From positions 1 through 64,000 of the forward strand of contig NZ_JAYDCJ010000001.1 in assembly GCF_034555935.1 (NCBI RefSeq): 64,000 bases of DNA, in the 5' to 3' direction. Shown here in pieces: positions 47,036-55,051 of the stretch (the stretch's first letter is position 1; each line of letters begins with the position of its first letter). Position numbers and translations under genes: made by a program. The notes below the pieces were generated by a model, which worked only from the letters and a program-made list of their open reading frames with translations, was not told the DNA's origin and made no database searches. The stretch is from Marinobacter qingdaonensis (GTDB lineage Bacteria > Pseudomonadota > Gammaproteobacteria > Pseudomonadales > Oleiphilaceae).

Positions 47036-48385
47036 TCAGAGCTCAATGCCCGCCTGCCACTCCTTGGCCCTCATGGTCAAATTGGCGCCGATGGACAGAA
47101 ACGGCTCCGGCGGCAAGCGCCTTGGCTGTTGGTGCACCATGAAGTCTTGCAGCAACGGGGAATCCCCCAACACCGCCAGCTCGGCCGCCATCATGCCCGA
47201 CAAGGTTCCTTTCACGGTTCCCAGCCCGTTCTGACAGCAGGCAGACCAGAGGCCTTCATCCAACTTGCCAAAGGCGGGTGCCGAATTCCAGGACAGGCAA
47301 AGGCGCCCGCCCCATCGGTACTCCATCTCGATTCCGGCCAATTGCGGAAACCGGTTGGCAAAGGACCGGTCCTGAAGCAACGCCGCGCGACGCATATCCC
47401 GGTCACTGGTCTCGATGGACTGGTTGAGTGTGGCGTGGTTGCGTACCACGATTCGATCGCCGCTGCCCCGGTAGTCGGAGCACCGCCTCACGGTCGTGCC
47501 CATGGGGTCGGCCGGCACAATGCCCCAGTCGGGCACACCGCCTAGTCCCTGACTCTCTTCGGGCGTCAGGGCTCTGGTCATCGAGGCGTAGGTAAACACA
47601 TGCAACAGCTGCCTCGGGTAAAACCCGAACGACTGAATATGGCCGTTGACCGCAAGGATGACGCCCTTGGCCCTGATACGGCCGTGTGGCGTCACCACCG
47701 TCGTACCCTGGCCTTTTTCCAGCGCTGTTACCGGGCTGTTTTCATACACCTGGACTCGCTCGCTCAAGCCACGAACCACCTGGCGCACATAAGCCGCCGG
47801 TTGGATCATCACGGCTCCTGGCGTGAAAAAACCGTAGTCGTACAGATCGGACCCGGTCCAGGCCCGCATCTCCTCCTTGTCACGCAACTCATAACGCTCA
47901 CCGAGCTGGTCCAGATGCTTGCGGTAGGCGTCAATATGGGCGATCCCTTTTGGCGTACAGGCCGCCGTGACCTTGCCGCAGGCATTGAATACGGGTTTGT
48001 CCATTCCGAACTCGCCCGCCATCTCCTTCGCGAATTCAATGGCAGCGCGGTTCAGCCGGATTTGACGGAGATCCTGCTCCTGCATCCCCGCGTACGACTG
48101 GGAATTGAGCTCGTGGGGCAGATCAATCATAAACCCGCTGTTTCTGCCAGCCGGGCCCTCCGCGAGGCGTCCGGCCTCCAGCAGAACAATCTCGTCGCTG
48201 CCGGTTAGCTGAGACAGCCGTCGCGCCGCAGAAATACCGGCAAAGCCACCTCCCACGACAACCCAGTCTGCCGTCATGTCGCCGGACACGCTCGGGTATG
48301 GGCGCTCCTCCGGGAGAATTCTGTTCCAGGCCGCCGGGCCCGGATCCTTTGGCAGACGCTTTACATCAATTCGATTCTTGTTCAT
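47036..48385 (-). CDS. FAD-dependent oxidoreductase (DAO family, PuuB-like)
   Basis: 449-aa D-amino-acid-oxidase-fold flavoprotein. The ADP-binding motif VVVGGGFAGISAARRL (around residues 42-57) is followed by LLEAGRLAEGPAGRNSGF. The C-terminal FAD contact region reads CCQNGLGTVKGTLSG. It resembles gamma-glutamylputrescine oxidoreductase PuuB, so oxidation of a secondary or primary amine to an aldehyde is likely, with the adjacent PuuC-like dehydrogenase taking the next step. Substrate not known. GGGGCGG precedes the ATG. A stem-loop lies between it and the aldehyde dehydrogenase gene. Confidence 0.83.
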   Translation of the reverse strand: MNKNRIDVKRLPKDPGPAAWNRILPEERPYPSVSGDMTADWVVVGGGFAGISAARRLSQLTGSDEIVLLEAGRLAEGPAGRNSGFMIDLPHELNSQSYAGMQEQDLRQIRLNRAAIEFAKEMAGEFGMDKPVFNACGKVTAACTPKGIAHIDAYRKHLDQLGERYELRDKEEMRAWTGSDLYDYGFFTPGAVMIQPAAYVRQVVRGLSERVQVYENSPVTALEKGQGTTVVTPHGRIRAKGVILAVNGHIQSFGFYPRQLLHVFTYASMTRALTPEESQGLGGVPDWGIVPADPMGTTVRRCSDYRGSGDRIVVRNHATLNQSIETSDRDMRRAALLQDRSFANRFPQLAGIEMEYRWGGRLCLSWNSAPAFGKLDEGLWSACCQNGLGTVKGTLSGMMAAELAVLGDSPLLQDFMVHQQPRRLPPEPFLSIGANLTMRAKEWQAGIEL

Positions 48386-48409
48386 TTTCCGCCCCTGTCC
48401 GATGCAAGG

Positions 48410-48446
48410 CGTCTGACAGACCCATCAATGGTGAGCCTGTCAGACG
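48410..48446 (-). other. Intercistronic hairpin between the aldehyde dehydrogenase and oxidoreductase genes
   Basis: Perfect 10-bp stem CGTCTGACAG / CTGTCAGACG with a 17-base loop in the 92-bp gap. There is no T-run after it on the minus strand. It may stabilise the upstream mRNA or partly terminate. Confidence 0.6.
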
Positions 48447-48477
48447 GGCTCCCGTGCAAAGGCAATCGAGTGAGCCT

Positions 48478-49992
48478 TCAGCCGCGGTCATCCGGGGCAT
48501 GAACACTCAGGTCTACCCAGATGGTTTTGAGCTCTGTGTACTGGTCGTGGGCATGGATGGAGTTGTCACGACCACCAAAGCCCGACTGTTTGTACCCGCC
48601 AAAGGGCGTCGTAATATCCCCTTCGCCAAAGCAGTTCACTGTTACTGTCCCCGCCCGGATCGCCCGGGCCGCACGAAGGGCCTTGGCGGCATTGGCGGAG
48701 AAGACCGACGCCGCCAGTCCGTATTCCGTGTCATTGGCGATGGCAATGGCCTCGTCGTAACTGCTCACGGTGATGACCGACAGCACCGGTCCGAAGATTT
48801 CCTCACGGGCCAAGGCATCCTCCGGGCTGACGCCGTCAAAGATCGTTGGGAGAATGTAGATACCGTCTTTGGTCTCACCACCCAGAACCACCTCGTGGCC
48901 CGCCGCCTTACCCTGCTCCAGATAGCCGGCGACCTTGGCAAAGTGCCCGGAATCGATCATGGCCCCCAACTGGTTGGCCGGGTCCAGCGGATCGCCAATC
49001 TGCCACTCGGCGGCAAGCGCCTTGATCCGGGCAAGCAGCTCATCCTTGATACCTTCATGAACGATGAGCCGAGACCCGGCAGAACAGTTTTCGCCCATGT
49101 TCCAGAACGCCGCGGCGCATACCTGTTCGGCGACGTAATCCAGGTTTTCAGCGTCGTCCAGCACAATGCAGGGATTCTTACCACCGAGCTCCAGCACCAC
49201 CTTTTTCAGGTTGCTGTCCGCGGCGTAGCGCAGGAAACGGCGGCCGGTATCCGTCGAGCCGGTGAACGCGACCATATCAACGTCCATGTGCTTGCCCAGG
49301 GGTTCACCGACATCGCGACCGCTTCCGGTCACAATATTGAACACCCCGTCCGGTACCCCTGCCTGGCTCGCCAGCTCGGCGATGCGCAGGGCCGTGAGCG
49401 TGGTCTGGGCCGCCGGCTTGATCACCAGTGAACACCCGGCCGCCAGCGCGGGCCCGATCTTCCAGGCCAACATCAGCAGAGGGAAGTTCCACGGGAGCAC
49501 GGCGCCGACCACCCCAATGGGTTCCCGGACAATCAAAGAGACGGCGTCATTGCCAACCGGGGCCGTTTGATCGTAAATCTTGTCAATGGCTTCGGCGTGC
49601 CAGGCGACGGTGTGGGTGAACTCGGGCACATCAATGGTTTCGCAGTCCGCAATGGGCTTGCCCGAATCCAGGCTCTCCATCACCGCAAGCTCGTGGCGAT
49701 ACTCCGTCACCAATCGGCAAAAGTTCAGGAGCACGTCTTTCCGTTCGGTCGGATGCAGTTTGCTCCATCGACCATCCTCGAACGCCTCACGGGCTTTGGC
49801 CACGGCGAAGTCAACGTCGTCGGAATTGCACGCGGCGATCTGCGCGAGCACTTCCCCCGTTGCCGGATTCGTTGAGGTGAAGGTCTTCCCGCTCAATGCC
49901 GGCCGGAAGCTGCCGTCAATAAAGCTCTGGGTCGGTACCGTCAAACCGGACGCGATTTTTTGATAGTCCTCGAGCGACAGAAGGTCGGCCAT
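48478..49992 (-). CDS. Aldehyde dehydrogenase (PuuC-like)
   Basis: 504-aa NAD(P)-dependent aldehyde dehydrogenase. The general-base Glu is in LELGGKNPCIV, and the nucleophilic Cys is in NMGENCSAGSRLIV. The Rossmann region FTGSTDTGRRFL and the C-terminal PFGGYKQSGFGGRDNSIHAHDQYTELKTIWVDL are close in pattern to E. coli PuuC. Co-encoded with a PuuB-like oxidase, it would oxidise the aldehyde product of an amine. It starts three bases after the lyase stop, with GGAGGG upstream. Confidence 0.9.
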   Translation of the reverse strand: MADLLSLEDYQKIASGLTVPTQSFIDGSFRPALSGKTFTSTNPATGEVLAQIAACNSDDVDFAVAKAREAFEDGRWSKLHPTERKDVLLNFCRLVTEYRHELAVMESLDSGKPIADCETIDVPEFTHTVAWHAEAIDKIYDQTAPVGNDAVSLIVREPIGVVGAVLPWNFPLLMLAWKIGPALAAGCSLVIKPAAQTTLTALRIAELASQAGVPDGVFNIVTGSGRDVGEPLGKHMDVDMVAFTGSTDTGRRFLRYAADSNLKKVVLELGGKNPCIVLDDAENLDYVAEQVCAAAFWNMGENCSAGSRLIVHEGIKDELLARIKALAAEWQIGDPLDPANQLGAMIDSGHFAKVAGYLEQGKAAGHEVVLGGETKDGIYILPTIFDGVSPEDALAREEIFGPVLSVITVSSYDEAIAIANDTEYGLAASVFSANAAKALRAARAIRAGTVTVNCFGEGDITTPFGGYKQSGFGGRDNSIHAHDQYTELKTIWVDLSVHAPDDRG

Positions 49993-49995
49993 GAT

Positions 49996-50922
49996 TCAGC
50001 CCTCCCGAACGGCGCTGGCCGATTCATGCTGAATGCGTGCAACCGTTTCCTTGAGTTCGGCGACAACGCCGGACATGGCCTGCTTCTCGTCCTCACTCAG
50101 TCCAAGCAGAGGCTTGCGAACCTGGCCGGCGTTGCGGCCACCGAGGGTCACGCCGTGCTTCACGCTCTGGATAAATTTCCCACCCTGCTCCAGTACGTGC
50201 ATCAGCGGCATCATGGCCGCCATGATGCGACGCCCCTTGGCAAAATCGTTCTCAAGGACGCAGGCGCGGTAGAGCGCCAGGTGCTCTTCGGGCAGGAAAT
50301 TGGAGCCGGCGCAAACCCAGCTCTTGGCACCCCAGGCAAAGAACTCCAGGGCCTGGTCGTCCATACCGCAGGCGACCTGAATGCCGGGGTAATCCTGCAT
50401 CAGCATGTGCAGGCGATTGATGTCGCCGGAACTCTCTTTGATGCCGCAAATGTTTTTCGACTCGCTCAGCTCATCGAAAAACTCCTTTTCCATGTTGATA
50501 CCCATTCGGTCGGGGTAGTTGTAGAGCATGATGGGGAGATCGGCGACGGCGTCGATGGATTTCGCGTGCTGGGCGAGTTCGTGCTGTGTGGGCAGGGAGT
50601 ACGGAGGTGTGGCAACCAGAAGCGCATCCGCGCCGTGCTTGGCGCCATCTTCAGCCAGTTTCAGGGACGCGGTCGGATCAATGGACCCGGTCCCAAAAAC
50701 GATCTGGGCGTTGCCGGCGCCGATGTCACGCGCAATTTTAAGAAGCTCAACCCGCTCTTGATGACTTTCAACGTAGTATTCACCGGTGGTGCCGCCAATC
50801 ATCAAGCCGTGAACGCCTGATTCCACCAGGTAGCGTACCTGGGCGGAGTAAGCCTCGAAATCGATCGAAGCGTCCTCTTTGAACGGAGTAATAACGGGGG
50901 TACAGATTCCTTCGAATTGCAT
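49996..50922 (-). CDS. Dihydrodipicolinate synthase / N-acetylneuraminate lyase family protein
   Basis: 308-aa class I (Schiff-base) lyase of the DapA superfamily. The GTTGE motif is at residues 44-48, the catalytic Tyr in YNYP (Y134), and the Schiff-base K162 in GIKESSGD. Its place in a catabolic operon with oxidase and aldehyde dehydrogenase argues against lysine biosynthesis. Members in comparable loci include hydroxyproline-pathway deaminases and 2-keto-3-deoxy sugar acid aldolases. ATG 50922 has AAGGTGA upstream; the longer open frame is not supported. Confidence 0.86.
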   Translation of the reverse strand: MQFEGICTPVITPFKEDASIDFEAYSAQVRYLVESGVHGLMIGGTTGEYYVESHQERVELLKIARDIGAGNAQIVFGTGSIDPTASLKLAEDGAKHGADALLVATPPYSLPTQHELAQHAKSIDAVADLPIMLYNYPDRMGINMEKEFFDELSESKNICGIKESSGDINRLHMLMQDYPGIQVACGMDDQALEFFAWGAKSWVCAGSNFLPEEHLALYRACVLENDFAKGRRIMAAMMPLMHVLEQGGKFIQSVKHGVTLGGRNAGQVRKPLLGLSEDEKQAMSGVVAELKETVARIQHESASAVREG

Positions 50923-51047
50923 GACTATCACCTTCGTTTGCATTGTTTTTACAGAACCGGCTATGGGGAGAACCCATTGATTCCAAGTAAAAAAATGATA
51001 ACGACGGTGATTGATTGGCCACAATCAACCTTTTTTCCCGGGAAAAC

Positions 51048-51062
51048 ATAACCTCAGGTTAT
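51048..51062. promoter_or_regulatory. LysR-type T-N11-A palindrome upstream of the DapA-family gene
   Basis: ATAACCTCAGGTTAT is a perfect palindrome around a central C, 126 bp upstream of the lyase ATG and 24 bp past the end of the LysR gene. It matches the site before dctP at 14 of 15 positions. On the minus strand TTGTGG-N18-TATCAT lies downstream as a possible promoter. Confidence 0.68.
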
Positions 51063-51085
51063 CGGGCGCTTCCGATTCCGGACGG

Positions 51086-52063
51086 TCAACTGGCAATAAA
51101 AGTGGGCTCCCTGCTCACGATGTCGAGCAACCATTGCCTGAACTCCGCCAGGGAATGCTGATTGGCATCCGTCTCGCGGTAGGCCAGGTAATGCTGTTTC
51201 TCCCGGTAGGCCACCTCGAGGTCGCCGACCCTGACCAGTTGCCCGCTCTCCATCATGGGCGCCACCAAGTGGTTCCATCCCAAGCTGACCCCCTGGTTGT
51301 TGATGGCCATCGAGATCAGCATGTTGTAGTCATTCGCGTGAAAAACGTGGTTGCCGGACTTGGCCGAAAGATTAATGTCCACTCCGAAGCTGCTGAACCA
51401 CACGCCCCAGTCCACATGCTCCGCGATTTGCGACCGGCCGTAGGGGCTCAGATTCAGCAAGGTCGACTCCTGCAGACCTTCCAGGGAGGTAATTTCGGGG
51501 TTGTTCCGCAAATAGTCGGGGGAGCAGATCGGATAAACCAGGTCGTAGAACAGCGGGACTGAATGGTAGCCTTCCGGGCATTCGCCAACCTTGTTGATGA
51601 ACGCATCCGGGCGAATACCAGGCTCGAGATTCAGGAAGTTGTTCGTGGCGATGACATTGATATCAATGTCAGGGTTTACGGAGAAGAATTCTGGCAACCG
51701 ACGTGACAGCCACATCGAAGAAAAGGCGGTGGAGCAGCAGATGCTCAATTCCTTCTTCTGTTTGCCCTGATGTTTGATCCGTTGCGCGGCCTGGGTGATG
51801 TTTACAAAAGACAGATAAGCGGCATCGTAGAAAATGACTCCCGCCTCGGTGAGTTCCACCGCCCGCCCGGTCCTCTTGAAGAGGGCGACGCCCAGCGAGT
51901 CCTCAAGCTCCCGAATCTGACGACTGATCGCTGCTTGGGTCACACACAGTGCCTCGGCCGCCCGGGTGAAGCTCTGGTACTTGGCCGCTGCGACAAATGA
52001 CTTCACGGCCCTCAGGGAGGGTGTGCTCAGCAGGATTTGATCAGGCTGCACGGGGGTCGTCAT
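51086..52063 (-). CDS. LysR-family transcriptional regulator
   Basis: 325-aa LysR protein. The N-terminal winged HTH is FVAAAKYQSFTRAAEALCVTQAAISRQIRELEDSLGVALFKRTGRAVELTEAG. It is followed by the two-lobed effector domain beginning near KKELSICCSTAFSSMWLSRRLPEF. The gene is upstream of and co-directional with the lyase-dehydrogenase-oxidase operon, but the palindrome and promoter region in the 163-bp gap suggest that operon has its own start. It is the natural candidate to bind both T-N11-A palindromes. Effector unknown, probably the transported compound or a catabolite. Confidence 0.9.
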   Translation of the reverse strand: MTTPVQPDQILLSTPSLRAVKSFVAAAKYQSFTRAAEALCVTQAAISRQIRELEDSLGVALFKRTGRAVELTEAGVIFYDAAYLSFVNITQAAQRIKHQGKQKKELSICCSTAFSSMWLSRRLPEFFSVNPDIDINVIATNNFLNLEPGIRPDAFINKVGECPEGYHSVPLFYDLVYPICSPDYLRNNPEITSLEGLQESTLLNLSPYGRSQIAEHVDWGVWFSSFGVDINLSAKSGNHVFHANDYNMLISMAINNQGVSLGWNHLVAPMMESGQLVRVGDLEVAYREKQHYLAYRETDANQHSLAEFRQWLLDIVSREPTFIAS

Positions 52064-52076
52064 CAGGGTTCACCAG

Positions 52077-52199
52077 TCACTCATTGTTGTGTAGCTCGGG
52101 GTCGAACGGCCCCGGATCCCCATATGCTCCATTCATCGGCCAGCGCTGTCCACTGCCGAAAGCCTCACTCGTCCATGCCCAGGCATTGTTCCCGCTCAT
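52077..52199 (-). CDS. Possible 40-aa small ORF upstream of the LysR gene
   Basis: Starts MSGNNAWAWTSEAFGSGQRW and ends ...PFDPELHNNE, with three Trp in 40 residues. AAGGG lies four bases before the ATG, and the stop is 13 bp before the LysR start on the same strand. The composition reads like a protein and not random sequence, but length is too short for certainty and I recognise no family. It could be a leader peptide, a small protein, or the 3' remnant of a decayed gene. Confidence 0.4.
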   Translation of the reverse strand: MSGNNAWAWTSEAFGSGQRWPMNGAYGDPGPFDPELHNNE

Positions 52200-52301
52200 C
52201 CAGCCCTTGATTAATTGTTCCTGATGGCGCCGCTGGGCACTGGATTCCGAGAAGTTTGCCCCGCACCCCCTTCTCCGGCAAAAATACCGGCACCCTTTAC
52301 A

Positions 52302-52337
52302 CAAGACGCCCCCATAACCCAAGACGCACCCATGACA
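52302..52337 (+). repeat. Two 18-bp tandem repeats across the start codon of the MFS gene
   Basis: CAAGACGCCCCCATAACC and CAAGACGCACCCATGACA are adjacent and match at 15 of 18 positions. The second copy contains the ATG used for the permease; the first has ATA at the same place. No ribosome site is visible. Confidence 0.5.
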
Positions 52338-53597
52338 CCAACCGCTGCCACGCCATCCGCTGCCCCGAAAGCCACCCTGGCCATACTGCTGGTCCTGTAC
52401 GTGGCCCAGGGTCTGCCGTCCGGGCTGTTTGCCCATGCGCTGCCGGTATTCTGGCGCGAGGCCGGCGTCAGCCTGGCCTGGATTGGCGCCTTGAAGCTGC
52501 TGGCGCTGCCCTGGATTCTGAAAGTGCTGTGGGCGCCACTGGTGGATGCCAGCCTGAGACGGGTGTCTCCGGCACGCTGGGTGGTCGGTCTGCAGTTGTT
52601 CGCGGCGCTGTGTCTGGTGGGTCTTGGAGCGGTCGGCCTGGTCCCGGACAGTGGCTGGTTTCCGGTGACCCTGGCCGCGATTCTGATCACCAACCTGCTG
52701 ATGGCCACCCAGGACATCGTCACCGATGGCCTGGCCGTGCGCAAGATAGCCCCGCACTGGCGCGGGGTCGCCAACACGTTTCAGGTAGCCGGCTACAAGA
52801 TCGGCATGCTGGCCGGCGGTGCCTGCCTGCTGATTCTGGCCCGCCACCTGGATACCCAGACCGCGCTGTTGGTGCCCGCCAGCCTGCTGGTCCTGTTGGT
52901 GATACTGATCGCGCGCTCGCCCGCCTTGGCCGAACGCAACGCTGCCACGGACACGCCCGAGTCGACCGGTCAGTCCCTGACGGCCGCCTTCACCGGATTG
53001 ATCCGTCAGCCCGGCGCCCTGTTCTGGCTGGCGATCGTGGCCTGCTACAAGATTGGCGACGCCCTCGGCTCGGGCATGGTCCGGCCCATGCTCACCGACG
53101 GTGGCTGGGCCACGGACGCCATCGGCACCTTTACCCTGGTCACCACGCTGGTGGGCCTGGCCGGTGCCGCCCTCGGCGGCTGGCTCTACACCCGCCTGGG
53201 TGGCCGGCGCAGCCTGATCTGGGCGGGGCTGGCACAAGCGCTGACCATGGCCGGCTGGGGTCTGGTTGCGGTGTACGGCACCGGTGGCAGCCTGGTGTAT
53301 GGCGTCGGCGTGGCCGAACAGCTGGCCGATGGTGCCTCCACCGTGGTGCTGTTCGCGATGATGATGAACCTCTGCCGTCAGCAATGGGCCGGCACCGATT
53401 TTACCCTGCAGGCTTCGCTGCAGGTGGTGTTTGCCGGCCTCTTCGGGTTACTCGGCGGCGGCGTCGCCGACCTGGCCGGTTACGCTGCGCTGTTCCTCGC
53501 CGCCGGCATCAGTGGTTTGGTGGTGGTTCTGCTCTACGCCGCCCACACGCTCACCACCTTGAAAATCCGCGGCGATGGCCGGATAGACTCTCCATAG
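52332..53597 (+). CDS. MFS transporter, AmpG-like
   Basis: 421-aa inner-membrane permease with about 12 helices. N-terminal LLVLYVAQGLPSGLFAHALPVFWREAGVSLAWIG and ATQDIVTDGLAVRKI resemble AmpG muropeptide permeases and acetyl-CoA-transporter-like members. E. coli AmpG imports anhydromuropeptides for recycling. I choose ATG 52332 as the conserved hydrophobic region starts about 12 residues later; the longer open frame from 52215 would add a Pro-rich tail. No good ribosome site. Followed by gloC 33 bp later on the same strand. Confidence 0.82.
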   Translation: MTPTAATPSAAPKATLAILLVLYVAQGLPSGLFAHALPVFWREAGVSLAWIGALKLLALPWILKVLWAPLVDASLRRVSPARWVVGLQLFAALCLVGLGAVGLVPDSGWFPVTLAAILITNLLMATQDIVTDGLAVRKIAPHWRGVANTFQVAGYKIGMLAGGACLLILARHLDTQTALLVPASLLVLLVILIARSPALAERNAATDTPESTGQSLTAAFTGLIRQPGALFWLAIVACYKIGDALGSGMVRPMLTDGGWATDAIGTFTLVTTLVGLAGAALGGWLYTRLGGRRSLIWAGLAQALTMAGWGLVAVYGTGGSLVYGVGVAEQLADGASTVVLFAMMMNLCRQQWAGTDFTLQASLQVVFAGLFGLLGGGVADLAGYAALFLAAGISGLVVVLLYAAHTLTTLKIRGDGRIDSP

Positions 53598-53630
53598 CAC
53601 GCGCTTTCCTGAACCGGATCGAGAATTACT

Positions 53631-54278
53631 ATGTCTCTGAAATACCGAATTATTCCCGTCACACCCTTTCAACAGAACTGTTCCCTGATCTGGTGTGAGG
53701 CGACCAAACGCGCCGCGGTGGTGGACCCGGGCGGCGATCTGGACCGGATATTGGCCGCGGTGAAGGAGGAAGGCGTCACCGTCGAGAAGATCCTGCTGAC
53801 CCACGCCCACATCGATCACGCCGGCGGTACCGCCGATCTGGCCCGCCAATTGACGGTGCCGATCGAGGGCCCTCACCAGGACGACAACTTCTGGATCCAG
53901 GGCCTGCCGCAACAGGCCCAGATGTTCGGGTTCCCCGCGCCGGACGTGTTCACCCCGGATCGCTGGCTCGAACACACCGACACTGTGACCGTGGGCGATC
54001 AGACCCTGGCGGTGCTGCACTGCCCCGGCCACACGCCGGGCCACGTGGTGTTCTTTCACCGTGACTCCGGTTTGGCGCTGGTTGGCGATGTGCTGTTCCA
54101 CGGCTCGATCGGCCGCACCGACTTCCCCAAAGGCGATCACGCCACCCTGATCCGCTCGATCAAGGATCGGCTGTTTCCGCTCGGGGACGAGGTGGCCTTT
54201 GTCCCCGGCCACGGCCCCATGTCCACCTTCGGCCAGGAGCGAGCAACCAATCCGTTCGTGTCTGACCACCGGGGCTGA
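53631..54278 (+). CDS. gloC: Hydroxyacylglutathione hydrolase GloC (YcbL-like)
   Basis: 215-aa metallo-beta-lactamase-fold hydrolase. Zinc motif THAHIDHAGG is at about residues 57-66; further ligands are in HCPGHTPGH, VGDVLFHG and VPGHGPMS. It aligns closely from memory with E. coli YcbL (GloC), a type II glyoxalase that hydrolyses S-lactoylglutathione. The family start MSLKYRIIPVTPFQQNCSLIWCE is conserved. Probably expressed with the MFS gene upstream. Confidence 0.9.
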   Translation: MSLKYRIIPVTPFQQNCSLIWCEATKRAAVVDPGGDLDRILAAVKEEGVTVEKILLTHAHIDHAGGTADLARQLTVPIEGPHQDDNFWIQGLPQQAQMFGFPAPDVFTPDRWLEHTDTVTVGDQTLAVLHCPGHTPGHVVFFHRDSGLALVGDVLFHGSIGRTDFPKGDHATLIRSIKDRLFPLGDEVAFVPGHGPMSTFGQERATNPFVSDHRG

Positions 54279-54374
54279 GCGCCCCGGCACAACTGGCCCA
54301 AATCCTGCTTAGTCCTCTCCGGAACGATGGTTTTTCGGCAGCCTATGCCGCTCGCCGAGGGAGGATTCACAGCC

Positions 54375-55037
54375 GTGTCACTGTTAACGTCATTGATTCG
54401 CGCCAGCACACAGTTTCAACAGGCGCTGGACAAGCGTCCGGCGGCCGACGCCGCGGAGCGCGCCCAGGCCAAGGCCGAGCCGGCAGCGCCGCAGGCCGTG
54501 GGCAACCCGGGCGACGACCGGTTTACCCCCTCCGGGGACCAGGTCGCCGACCTGGCGGCGCTGAAATCGCGCAAACTGGCCATGGCCGACTACAAGCGAT
54601 CGGTGGGGCAGGATCTTGCCTTTGTGAAGGAAACACTGCGGCACAAGCTTGCCGAGTACAATCTGCCGCCGGCCACGGCCTTGTCGGTGGACAAGAGCGA
54701 CAGCGGTCGTATTCAGGTGGCCGGGGCCCCGACCGCCGACATCAAGACCCAGATCGAGAACGACCTGAATGTGAACAAGGGGTTCAAGGAGGCGTTCAGC
54801 CGGCTGAGCAGCACCGAACCCACGCTTCATTTCATGGACAATGCGCTCAAACTCAACCAGGCCTACGGCGTGAACAACTCGCTACTGGACACCCTGGTCA
54901 GCGAGAACGAGCAGTTCAATGGCCTGCAGGATCTGGTTCATCGCTACGACACCCTGCGCCGCTCCGCGGGTGCCGAAGGCTTTGAGGCCGCCACCAGCAA
55001 CCGCGGTTACGCCCTCAATCTGAACGCCCAGGCCTGA
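54375..55037 (+). CDS. Hypothetical protein
   Basis: 220-aa protein I do not recognise. The N-terminal 60 residues are Ala/Pro-rich and low complexity; the rest alternates helices and a predicted beta segment (SVDKSDSGRIQVAGAPTADIKTQIENDLNVNKGFKEAFSRLSS). No signal peptide or transmembrane segment. I start at GTG 54375 because GGAGG lies ten bases upstream, rather than at the open-frame ATG 54327. It converges on yciO 14 bp later. Confidence 0.7.
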   Translation: MSLLTSLIRASTQFQQALDKRPAADAAERAQAKAEPAAPQAVGNPGDDRFTPSGDQVADLAALKSRKLAMADYKRSVGQDLAFVKETLRHKLAEYNLPPATALSVDKSDSGRIQVAGAPTADIKTQIENDLNVNKGFKEAFSRLSSTEPTLHFMDNALKLNQAYGVNNSLLDTLVSENEQFNGLQDLVHRYDTLRRSAGAEGFEAATSNRGYALNLNAQA

Positions 55038-55051
55038 CACCTGAACGCGAC

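Noticed and set aside
52256..53698. 480-aa plus-strand open frame in the MFS region
   Set aside because: Alternative frame of the permease with Arg/Pro/Gly-rich composition; the true frame has clear membrane helices.
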